Source: an uncultured Idiomarina sp. (GTDB lineage: Bacteria; Pseudomonadota; Gammaproteobacteria; Enterobacterales; Alteromonadaceae). From it: 15,841 bases of DNA. Both the position numbers and the translations under genes were made by a program. The notes under the pieces were generated by a model. It was not told the DNA's origin. It did not search any database and saw only the letters and a list, made by a program, of their open reading frames with translations. The stretch is taken from contig CAMPHF010000017.1 of assembly GCA_946885915.1 (NCBI GenBank), forward strand, positions 1-15,841, in the 5' to 3' direction. This document shows, piece by piece, positions 4,030 through 15,841 of the stretch (its first letter is position 1; the number at the start of each line of letters is the position of its first letter).

Positions 4030-7000
4030 ATGGCGTACTCCTACTCTGAGAAAAAACGTATTCGCAAGGACTTTGGTAAGCGTCCCCACGTCTTAGAAGT
4101 CCCTTACCTGTTGTCGATTCAACTCGACTCATTTAAAAAATTCATTGATGCAGATCCAGAAGGTAATAATGGTCTGGAAGCTGCGTTCCGTTCGGTATTT
4201 CCGATTGCGAGTTATTCTGGCAACGCGGAATTGCAGTACGTGAGCTATCACTTAGGTGAACCGGCGTTTGACGTGAATGAATGTCAAATTCGCGGTGTTA
4301 CCTATTCAGCGCCGTTGCGCGTGAAGCTGCGTTTAGTCCTTTACGATAAAGAAGCTGCGGCTGGAACCGTGAAGGATATTAAAGAGCAGGAAGTCTACAT
4401 GGGCGAAATCCCATTGATGACTGACAATGGTACTTTCGTAATCAACGGTACCGAGCGCGTAATCGTGTCTCAGTTACACCGTTCGCCTGGCGTGTTCTTT
4501 GATCACGACAAAGGCAAAACCCACTCATCGGGTAAAGTGCTTTATAATGCGCGTGTTATTCCTTACCGCGGTTCTTGGTTGGATTTCGAATTCGACCCGA
4601 AAGATAACGTATTCGTACGTATCGACCGTCGTCGTAAGTTGCCTGCATCTATCATTTTACGTGCATTAGACTTTGGCACCGAAGAAATCCTTGAGATGTT
4701 CTTCGACACGACCTATTTCGAAATTCGTCGCGACAAAGTGTTCATGCAATTAGTGCCTGAGCGGTTGCGTGGCGAAACTGCAAAATTCGACATTAAGACT
4801 GACGATGGTGAAATCATCGTTGAGAAAGGTCGTCGGATTACTGCACGCCACATCAAACAAATCGAAAACCTGAACGTTGCTGAAATGGAAGTACCGCTTG
4901 AGTACCTCGTTGGCAAGGTGTTGGCGAAAGATTATGTGGTGAAGAAAACTGGCGAAGTCGTAGCCCAAGCGAACAGCGAGTTAACCCTCGAATTGTTGGC
5001 TAAGTTACGTGAAGCTGGCTTTAAGAAATTTGAAACCTTGTTCGTGAACGACCTTGATCACGGTCCTTACATGAGCGAAACCCTGCGTATCGACAGTTCA
5101 ACTAATCGCCTAGAAGCATTAGTTGAAATTTATCGCATGATGCGCCCGGGCGAGCCGCCTACTAAAGAAGCGGCTGAAAGCTTGTTCGACAACTTGTTCT
5201 TCAGCGAAGACCGTTATGATTTATCAGCGGTTGGACGGATGAAATTCAACCGTCGGTTAAGTCGTGATGACTTGACTGGTAGTGGCATTTTGTCGAAAGA
5301 AGACATTGTCGCGGTGATGAAAAAGCTGATTGAAATCCGTAACGGTATAGACGAAGTGGACGATATCGACCACCTTGGTAACCGTCGTATTCGGTCAGTG
5401 GGCGAAATGGCTGAAAACCAGTTCCGCGTAGGTTTAGTGCGCGTTGAACGGGCCGTTAAAGAGCGCTTAAGTTTAGGCGATCTGGACGCGACCATGCCGC
5501 AAGACTTAATCAACGCTAAGCCAATCAGTGCAGCGGTGAAAGAGTTCTTCGGTTCAAGCCAGTTGTCGCAGTTCATGGATCAGAACAACCCGTTGTCAGA
5601 AGTTACTCACAAGCGTCGTATTTCTGCGTTAGGTCCGGGTGGTTTAACCCGTGAGCGTGCGGGCTTTGAAGTTCGTGACGTACACCCAACGCATTATGGC
5701 CGTGTCTGCCCAATTGAGACCCCAGAAGGTCCAAACATTGGTTTGATCAACAGCTTGTCGACCTTTGCTCGTACTAACGAATACGGATTCTTAGAAACCC
5801 CGTACCGTCGGATCGAGAATGGCGCCGTGACTGACGATGTCGACTATTTGTCGGCGATCGAAGAAGGTCAATACGTGATTGCGCAGGCTAACGTTACCTT
5901 GAACGATAAAGGCGAGTTGGTTGACGATTTGGTTCCGTGCCGGCACAAGAACGAATTTACATTAATGACCAAGGAACAAGTGCAATATATGGACGTTGCA
6001 CCGCAGCAGATCGTATCGATCGCGGCGAGCTTGATTCCGTTCCTTGAACACGATGATGCTAACCGGGCCTTGATGGGTTCGAACATGCAACGTCAAGCCG
6101 TACCGACCTTACGCGCTGAAAAGCCATTAGTAGGTACTGGTATTGAACGCACCGTAGCGATTGACTCAGGCGTAACTGTGGTCGGTAAACGTGGTGGTGT
6201 GGTCTCTTATGTTGACGCTAGCCGCATCGTGGTGAAGGTGAATGAAGAAGAGATGGTGCCAGGCGAAGCCGGCATTGACATCTACAACCTGACCAAGTAC
6301 ACGCGTTCTAACCAGAACACTTGTATCAACCAGAAGCCAACCGTTAATGTTGGCGAGCCGGTGATGCGTGGCGATGTACTCGCCGATGGCCCATCCACCG
6401 ATTTAGGTGAATTGGCGCTAGGTCAAAACATGCGCGTGGCGTTTATGCCATGGAATGGTTACAACTTCGAAGATTCGATTTTGATTTCCGAGCGCGTGGT
6501 GCAAGAAGATCGCTTAACCACCATTCACATTCAAGAATTGAACTGTGTGGCGCGTGATACCAAGTTAGGTTCAGAAGAAATTACCGCAGATATCCCGAAC
6601 GTGGGCGAGTCGGCACTGAACAAACTTGATGAATCAGGTGTGGTGTATGTGGGCGCAGAAGTCACTGGTGGTGACATCCTAGTTGGTAAAGTAACGCCAA
6701 AAGGTGAGACTCAGTTAACCCCAGAAGAGAAACTCTTGCGTGCCATTTTCGGCGAGAAAGCATCGGACGTAAAAGACAGCTCATTGCGCGTACCTAATGG
6801 TGTGAACGGTACTGTCATCGATGTTCAAGTATTCACCCGTGACGGCGTTGAGAAAGACAAACGCGCTGTGGCGATTGAAGAAATGCAACTCGCGAAGGTG
6901 AAAAAAGATTTAACGGACGAGTTTAAGATCCTTGAAGAAGGTATCTTTGCACGGGCGAAAACCTTGTTGTTAGCGAATGGCTTTGATGAGTCAAAACTAG

Positions 7001-8058
7001 CAGCTATGGAGCGCTCGAAGTGGCTGACGCAAAACTTGAAGAAAGAAGCTGCGCAACAGCAACTTGAGCAAACTGCTCAGCAGTACGAAGAAATTCGTGC
7101 AGACTTTGATAATAAATTTGAGAACAAGCGCCGCAAAATCACCCAAGGTGATGACTTGGCTCCAGGTGTGTTGAAAATTGTAAAAGTGTACTTAGCGGTA
7201 CGCCGTACAATTCAGCCTGGTGATAAGTTAGCGGGTCGCCACGGTAACAAAGGTGTTATCTCAACTATCGTTCCAGTTGAAGATATGCCGCATGATGCCG
7301 AAGGTAACCCGGTTGACTTGGTATTGAACCCGTTGGGTGTACCATCGCGGATGAACATCGGTCAGATTCTTGAAACCCACTTAGGGATGGCGGCACGTGG
7401 TATTGGTCGCAAGATTGAGAAGATGATTGAGCAACAGCAGAAAGTTGCTGAAATGCGCGAGTTCTTGAAACAAGTTTATGAATTAGGCGAATCACGTCAA
7501 GAAGTTGATATGGCAGACTTTAGCGATGAGGAAGTGATGCGTTTGGCACACAACCTAAAAGCCGGTCTACCTACGGCAACGCCAGTATTTGACGGTGCCC
7601 GTGAAGCTGAAATTAAGGCCTTGCTGAAATTAGGTGACCTGCCAGAGTCTGGCCAGATCACTTTGTTTGATGGCCGTACGGGCGAGCGCTTTGAGCGTGA
7701 CGTGACCGTAGGTTACATGTACATGCTGAAATTGAACCACTTGGTAGACGACAAGATGCATGCTCGTTCAACCGGTTCATACAGCTTGGTAACTCAGCAG
7801 CCATTAGGTGGTAAAGCACAATTCGGTGGTCAGCGCTTCGGTGAGATGGAAGTGTGGGCACTGGAGGCATACGGCGCTGCTTATACCTTGCAAGAAATGT
7901 TGACGGTGAAATCGGACGACGTAAACGGTCGTACCAAGATGTACAAAAACATCGTCGACAACGACTTGCAAATGGAAGCCGGTATGCCGGAATCCTTCAA
8001 CGTACTATTGAAGGAAATTCGCTCGCTCGGTATCAACATTGAGTTGGACCAAGACTGA
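4030..8058 (+). CDS. rpoB: DNA-directed RNA polymerase subunit beta
   Basis: RpoB forms one pincer of RNA polymerase and part of the active centre. The product is 1342 aa, the same length as E. coli. Start [19 protein letters not shown] and end [11 protein letters not shown] match the family; TGAGGA (4019-4024) precedes the ATG. Both gammaproteobacterial insertions are present (about 226-345 and 940-1040). Residues run one ahead of E. coli after an extra residue in the first insertion. The rifampicin pocket has D517, H527 and S532, equivalent to sensitive-type D516, H526 and S531. Active-site lysines are K1066 (in PGDK) and K1074 (in HGNKG). The C-terminal clamp/anchor region with [16 protein letters not shown] is intact. 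Expression is set by the upstream attenuator; rpoC follows after 35 bases. Confidence 0.99.
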   Translation: MAYSYSEKKRIRKDFGKRPHVLEVPYLLSIQLDSFKKFIDADPEGNNGLEAAFRSVFPIASYSGNAELQYVSYHLGEPAFDVNECQIRGVTYSAPLRVKLRLVLYDKEAAAGTVKDIKEQEVYMGEIPLMTDNGTFVINGTERVIVSQLHRSPGVFFDHDKGKTHSSGKVLYNARVIPYRGSWLDFEFDPKDNVFVRIDRRRKLPASIILRALDFGTEEILEMFFDTTYFEIRRDKVFMQLVPERLRGETAKFDIKTDDGEIIVEKGRRITARHIKQIENLNVAEMEVPLEYLVGKVLAKDYVVKKTGEVVAQANSELTLELLAKLREAGFKKFETLFVNDLDHGPYMSETLRIDSSTNRLEALVEIYRMMRPGEPPTKEAAESLFDNLFFSEDRYDLSAVGRMKFNRRLSRDDLTGSGILSKEDIVAVMKKLIEIRNGIDEVDDIDHLGNRRIRSVGEMAENQFRVGLVRVERAVKERLSLGDLDATMPQDLINAKPISAAVKEFFGSSQLSQFMDQNNPLSEVTHKRRISALGPGGLTRERAGFEVRDVHPTHYGRVCPIETPEGPNIGLINSLSTFARTNEYGFLETPYRRIENGAVTDDVDYLSAIEEGQYVIAQANVTLNDKGELVDDLVPCRHKNEFTLMTKEQVQYMDVAPQQIVSIAASLIPFLEHDDANRALMGSNMQRQAVPTLRAEKPLVGTGIERTVAIDSGVTVVGKRGGVVSYVDASRIVVKVNEEEMVPGEAGIDIYNLTKYTRSNQNTCINQKPTVNVGEPVMRGDVLADGPSTDLGELALGQNMRVAFMPWNGYNFEDSILISERVVQEDRLTTIHIQELNCVARDTKLGSEEITADIPNVGESALNKLDESGVVYVGAEVTGGDILVGKVTPKGETQLTPEEKLLRAIFGEKASDVKDSSLRVPNGVNGTVIDVQVFTRDGVEKDKRAVAIEEMQLAKVKKDLTDEFKILEEGIFARAKTLLLANGFDESKLAAMERSKWLTQNLKKEAAQQQLEQTAQQYEEIRADFDNKFENKRRKITQGDDLAPGVLKIVKVYLAVRRTIQPGDKLAGRHGNKGVISTIVPVEDMPHDAEGNPVDLVLNPLGVPSRMNIGQILETHLGMAARGIGRKIEKMIEQQQKVAEMREFLKQVYELGESRQEVDMADFSDEEVMRLAHNLKAGLPTATPVFDGAREAEIKALLKLGDLPESGQITLFDGRTGERFERDVTVGYMYMLKLNHLVDDKMHARSTGSYSLVTQQPLGGKAQFGGQRFGEMEVWALEAYGAAYTLQEMLTVKSDDVNGRTKMYKNIVDNDLQMEAGMPESFNVLLKEIRSLGINIELDQD

Positions 8059-8093
8059 GTGACCACCGGACGCGAACTGCCAGGAGATAAATC

Positions 8094-12344
<4,251 letters not shown>

Positions 12345-12370
12345 CCCTCAAGTTGTCCAATTTAGGTCGC

Positions 12371-12399
12371 AAAAAGCCAGTCAATTGACTGGCTTTTTT
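12371..12399 (+). terminator. Intrinsic terminator of the rplKAJL-rpoBC unit
   Basis: GCCAGTC (12376-12382) and GACTGGC (12387-12393) form a perfect stem with an AATT loop, flanked by five A and six T. It starts 27 bases after the rpoC stop. The element is fully palindromic, so it could stop transcription from either side. Confidence 0.95.
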
Positions 12400-12422
12400 A
12401 CAGCTCTCGCAAGGACGGATTC

Positions 12423-12441
12423 AGCGCTATCCAGCGCTTTT
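12423..12441 (+). terminator. Second, weaker terminator-like hairpin before the rpsL promoter
   Basis: Two copies of the self-complementary hexamer AGCGCT (12423-12428 and 12433-12438) form a hairpin with an ATCC loop; the last stem T and three more give a short T tract. It ends two bases before the rpsL -35 box. It may act as a backup terminator or insulator; the short T tract makes this uncertain. Confidence 0.5.
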
Positions 12442-12443
12442 CC

Positions 12444-12472
12444 TTGACAGTCCAATTATTGACCATTAAAAT
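12444..12472 (+). promoter_or_regulatory. Strong sigma70 promoter of the str operon (rpsL-rpsG-fusA-tuf)
   Basis: A perfect -35 box TTGACA (12444-12449) and -10 box TAAAAT (12467-12472) are separated by the ideal 17 bases. The discriminator TCGGCCTCC is GC-rich, as expected for a growth-rate and ppGpp-regulated ribosomal operon. The predicted start near 12480 leaves a leader of about 120 bases before rpsL. Confidence 0.88.
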
Positions 12473-12555
12473 TCGGCCTCCTCATATTCGGGGTGATCTT
12501 TTGATCGTCTCGTTTGAGGATTCCCATTTGAGCGGGAATATAGATTTTTCAACCT

Positions 12556-12583
12556 GTTAAAACAATGAGTTAGATGTTTTAAC
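12556..12583 (+). promoter_or_regulatory. Perfect 9-bp hairpin in the rpsL leader
   Basis: GTTAAAACA (12556-12564) pairs perfectly with TGTTTTAAC (12575-12583) around a 10-base loop, ending six bases before the rpsL ribosome site AGGAG (12590-12594). Upstream, ATTCCC (12520-12525) can pair with GGGAAT (12534-12539), and GATC-TTTT-GATC lies around 12495-12506. The stem is A/T-rich with no T tract, so it is more likely a stability or translation element than a terminator. The loop contains a start-stop mini-frame ATG AGT TAG (12565-12573). Confidence 0.55.
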
Positions 12584-12600
12584 CTCATCAGGAGTAATGA

Positions 12601-13052
<452 letters not shown>

Positions 13053-13523
13053 ATGCCAAGAAGACGCGTCATTGGTCAACGTAAAATCCTCCCAGATCCT
13101 AAGTTCGGATCAGAGTTGTTGGCTAAATTTATCAATGTCGTCATGGTTGACGGCAAAAAAGCAGTCGCTGAAAAAATTATTTATGGTGCTCTCGAAATCA
13201 TGGCTGAGAAGTCAAAGAAAGAGCATTTAGACGTATTTGAAGCAGCATTGGACAACGTACGTCCTGCGGTAGAGGTTAAATCTCGTCGCGTGGGTGGTTC
13301 TACTTATCAAGTACCAGTAGAAGTACGTCCAGTGCGTCGTAATGCATTAGCCATGCGTTGGTTAGTGGATGCTGCTCGTACTCGTGGTGAAAAATCTATG
13401 GCTCAACGTCTAGCAGCTGAAATGCTAGATGCATCAGAAAATAAAGGCTCTGCTGTGAAGAAGCGTGAAGACGTCCACCGTATGGCCGAAGCGAACAAAG
13501 CGTTCGCGCATTATCGCTGGTAA
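13053..13523 (+). CDS. rpsG: 30S ribosomal protein S7 (uS7)
   Basis: S7 is a primary 16S rRNA-binding protein that nucleates assembly of the 30S head and lies near the E site. The product is 156 aa, the common length (E. coli K-12 has an extended form of about 179 aa). It starts with the basic [20 protein letters not shown] and carries the helix [16 protein letters not shown] (32-47). The beta-hairpin [19 protein letters not shown] (73-91) contacts rRNA and E-site tRNA. It ends in FAHYRW. GGAG lies eight bases before the ATG. fusA follows after 27 bases in the same transcript. S7 probably represses its own translation through the preceding spacer. Confidence 0.98.
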   Translation: MPRRRVIGQRKILPDPKFGSELLAKFINVVMVDGKKAVAEKIIYGALEIMAEKSKKEHLDVFEAALDNVRPAVEVKSRRVGGSTYQVPVEVRPVRRNALAMRWLVDAARTRGEKSMAQRLAAEMLDASENKGSAVKKREDVHRMAEANKAFAHYRW

Positions 13524-13550
13524 ATTCACAGCTAATCCAAAGAGGAATTT

Positions 13551-15674
13551 ATGGCTCGTAAAACTTCGATTGAGCGTTACCGTAACATCGGTATCTGTGC
13601 TCACGTAGACGCAGGTAAAACAACCACCACTGAGCGGGTGTTGTTCTATACCGGTCTATCTCACAAAATCGGTGAGGTACATGACGGTGCTGCGACTACT
13701 GACTGGATGGCGCAGGAGCAAGAGCGTGGTATTACCATCACCTCTGCTGCGGTAACGTCATTCTGGCGTGGTATGGATGCGCAGTTCCCTGAACACCGCA
13801 TCAATATCATCGACACCCCAGGACACGTTGACTTTACCATTGAGGTAGAGCGTTCATTGCGTGTACTTGACGGTGCGGTGGTCGTACTTTGTGCATCTTC
13901 AGGTGTACAGCCACAGACTGAAACCGTATGGCGTCAAGCTAACAAATACGAAGTACCACGTATGGTATTCGTGAACAAGATGGACCGTGCTGGCGCGGAC
14001 TTCTTGCGTGTTGTTGAGCAAATGAAAACTCGCTTAGCTGCTACCGCTGTTCCAATTCAGTTACCGATTGGTGCTGAAGAGAACTTCAAAGGCGTCGTTG
14101 ACTTGATCAAAATGAAAGCGATCAACTGGAACGAAGCTGACCAAGGTATGACCTTCACTTATGAAGCGATTCCTGCGGATATGGTGGAAGAAGCTGAGTT
14201 ATATCACAACCAGTTAGTTGAAGCTGCGGCTGAAGCGAACGAAGAGCTGATGAACAAATACCTTGAAGAAGGTGAGTTGACTGAAGCTGAAATCAAAGCT
14301 GGTTTGCGTGAGCGTACTTTGGCGAACGATATCGTCTTGACACTTTGTGGTTCTGCGTTCAAGAACAAAGGTGTACAGGCAGTATTGGATGCGGTTATTG
14401 AATACTTACCGTCGCCAACTGAAGTAAAAGCAATCCGCGGTATTTTGGATGACGAATCTGAAGGCGTACGTAAGTCTGATGACAGCGAACCGTTCTCAGC
14501 GTTGGCGTTCAAAATCGCAACTGACCCATTCGTGGGTACTTTGACTTTCTTACGCGTGTACTCAGGCGTATTGAAGCAAGGTGATACCGTATTTAACCCG
14601 GTGAAGAGCAAGCGTGAGCGGATCGGCCGGATGGTACAGATGCACGCGAACGACCGTCAAGAAATCAAAGAGATTTTGGCGGGCGACATTGCAGCAGCTA
14701 TCGGTTTGAAAGATGTAACGACTGGTGACACTTTATGTGACCCGAACAACATCATCACGCTTGAGCGGATGGAATTCCCTGAGCCAGTAATTTCGGTAGC
14801 CGTTGAGCCGAAAACTAAAGCAGACCAAGAAAAAATGGGTATTGCTTTAGGTAAATTGGCCGCAGAAGATCCTTCGTTCCGTGTTAAAACTGACGAAGAG
14901 TCAGGTCAAACCATCATCTCTGGTATGGGCGAGTTGCACTTAGACATCATCGTCGACCGGATGAAGCGTGAATTCAACGTTGAGTGTAATGTGGGTAAAC
15001 CACAGGTTGCTTACCGTGAAACGATCCGTGGCAAGGTTGAAATCGAAGGTAAATTCGTACGTCAATCAGGTGGTCGCGGTCAGTTTGGTCACGTTTGGTT
15101 ACGCCTTGAGCCAATGGAGTTCGATGCGAACGACGACGAGACACCTAACTATGAATTCGTGAACGAAATCGTAGGTGGTGTGGTACCGAAGGAATACATT
15201 CCAGCGGTAGATAAAGGTATCCAAGAGCAGATGACTAATGGTGTTATCGCTGGTTACCCAGTACTCGGCGTGAAAGCTAGCTTATTCGATGGTTCATACC
15301 ACGATGTCGACTCTTCTGAAATGGCGTTTAAGATTGCTGGTAGCATGGCGTTTAAGAAAGGTGCCCTGCAAGCAAGACCAGTATTGCTTGAGCCAATGAT
15401 GAAAGTAGAAGTGGTAACGCCTGAAGACTTCATGGGTGACGTAGTTGGTGACTTGAACCGTCGCCGCGGCATCATCGAAGGTATGGAAGATTCTCCAGGT
15501 GGGTTGAAGGAAGTGAAAGCGCAAGTTCCACTATCAGAAATGTTCGGTTATGCTACTGACCTGCGTTCGCAGACTCAGGGCCGTGCATCTTATGCAATGG
15601 AATTCTTGAAGTACGCTGAAGCACCTAACAACATTGCTGAACAAGTTATTGCTGCTCGCGCGGCGAAAGATTAA
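13551..15674 (+). CDS. fusA: Elongation factor G
   Basis: EF-G is the cytoplasmic GTPase that drives translocation of tRNA and mRNA and, with RRF, splits ribosomes after termination. The product is 707 aa (E. coli 704). GTPase motifs are intact: AHVDAGKT (17-24), DTPGH (88-92, with the catalytic histidine at 92) and NKMD (142-145). The five-domain layout follows, including the domain III run [10 protein letters not shown] and domain IV with [13 protein letters not shown]. The sequence matches the canonical translocase rather than the FusB-like second EF-G of some bacteria, and its place in rpsL-rpsG-fusA-tuf supports this. AGAGGA (13541-13546) precedes the ATG. Confidence 0.98.
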   Translation: MARKTSIERYRNIGICAHVDAGKTTTTERVLFYTGLSHKIGEVHDGAATTDWMAQEQERGITITSAAVTSFWRGMDAQFPEHRINIIDTPGHVDFTIEVERSLRVLDGAVVVLCASSGVQPQTETVWRQANKYEVPRMVFVNKMDRAGADFLRVVEQMKTRLAATAVPIQLPIGAEENFKGVVDLIKMKAINWNEADQGMTFTYEAIPADMVEEAELYHNQLVEAAAEANEELMNKYLEEGELTEAEIKAGLRERTLANDIVLTLCGSAFKNKGVQAVLDAVIEYLPSPTEVKAIRGILDDESEGVRKSDDSEPFSALAFKIATDPFVGTLTFLRVYSGVLKQGDTVFNPVKSKRERIGRMVQMHANDRQEIKEILAGDIAAAIGLKDVTTGDTLCDPNNIITLERMEFPEPVISVAVEPKTKADQEKMGIALGKLAAEDPSFRVKTDEESGQTIISGMGELHLDIIVDRMKREFNVECNVGKPQVAYRETIRGKVEIEGKFVRQSGGRGQFGHVWLRLEPMEFDANDDETPNYEFVNEIVGGVVPKEYIPAVDKGIQEQMTNGVIAGYPVLGVKASLFDGSYHDVDSSEMAFKIAGSMAFKKGALQARPVLLEPMMKVEVVTPEDFMGDVVGDLNRRRGIIEGMEDSPGGLKEVKAQVPLSEMFGYATDLRSQTQGRASYAMEFLKYAEAPNNIAEQVIAARAAKD

Positions 15675-15683
15675 GTAGAGTCT

Positions 15684-15713
15684 GGTCCGGTCTTTTATAA
15701 GGACCGGGCTTTT
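15684..15713 (+). terminator. Attenuator-like hairpin between fusA and tuf
   Basis: GGTCCGGTC (15684-15692) pairs with GACCGGGCT (15702-15710), using two G-T wobbles, and the stem can extend inward over TTT/AAG. Four T (15710-15713) follow before the run is broken by A. The stem is strong but the T tract is short, so partial termination is more likely than a full stop. It lies 10 bases after the fusA stop and 22 before the tuf start. Confidence 0.65.
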
Positions 15714-15726
15714 AACTTAAGTTTAA

Positions 15727-15841
<115 letters not shown>

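Noticed and set aside
5214..5576. A 120-codon minus-strand frame inside rpoB
   Set aside because: Shadow of conserved rpoB sequence, with no supporting start signal or domain.

Overview
The window is a chromosomal housekeeping block from a gammaproteobacterium: the end of one elongation factor Tu gene, then trpT-secE-nusG, rplKAJL-rpoBC, rpsL-rpsG-fusA and the start of a second tuf gene. Protein lengths and residues track Escherichia coli closely. RpoB is exactly 1342 aa with both gammaproteobacterial insertions, and RpoC is 1416 aa with its large insertion. The gene order, with tRNA-Trp between tuf and secE and the str operon directly after rpoC, is that of Pseudomonas/Shewanella-type genomes rather than E. 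coli, where the two blocks are far apart. Balanced base composition and EF-G/RpoB wording point to an Alteromonadales-like marine gammaproteobacterium (perhaps near Idiomarinaceae). That placement is an inference.

Layout. Positions 1-99 hold the tuf 3' end and a strong terminator. Positions 136-1298 hold a stable-RNA-type promoter, tRNA-Trp, secE and nusG. Positions 1305-2558 hold the rplK promoter, which lies inside a terminator-like hairpin for the upstream transcript, a probable L1-binding leader, rplK and rplA. Positions 2559-3816 hold an internal promoter, a clear L10(L12) leader RNA, rplJ and rplL. Positions 3817-12344 hold an attenuator, structured RNA, rpoB and rpoC. Positions 12371-12441 hold one strong terminator and one weaker terminator-like hairpin. 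Positions 12444-15841 hold the rpsL promoter, a structured leader, rpsL, rpsG, fusA, an attenuator-like hairpin and the start of tuf.

All genes are on the plus strand and serve gene expression: RNA polymerase core (beta, beta'), its elongation/antitermination factor NusG, the ribosomal stalk and GTPase-associated centre (L11, L10, L7/L12, L1), 30S proteins S12 and S7, the GTPases EF-G and EF-Tu, one tRNA, and the SecE subunit of the translocon. Control appears to be by a few strong promoters plus RNA structures between genes that set ratios (L1, L10 and S7 autoregulation; attenuation before rpoB and before tuf).

I see no mobile element, CRISPR array, defence system or novel gene cluster. The most interesting signals are non-coding: the terminator/promoter overlap after nusG, a repeat-based possible switch in the rplJ leader, and a perfect hairpin just before rpsL. 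One protein-level point also stands out: a 10-residue extension in the L12-binding helix of L10.
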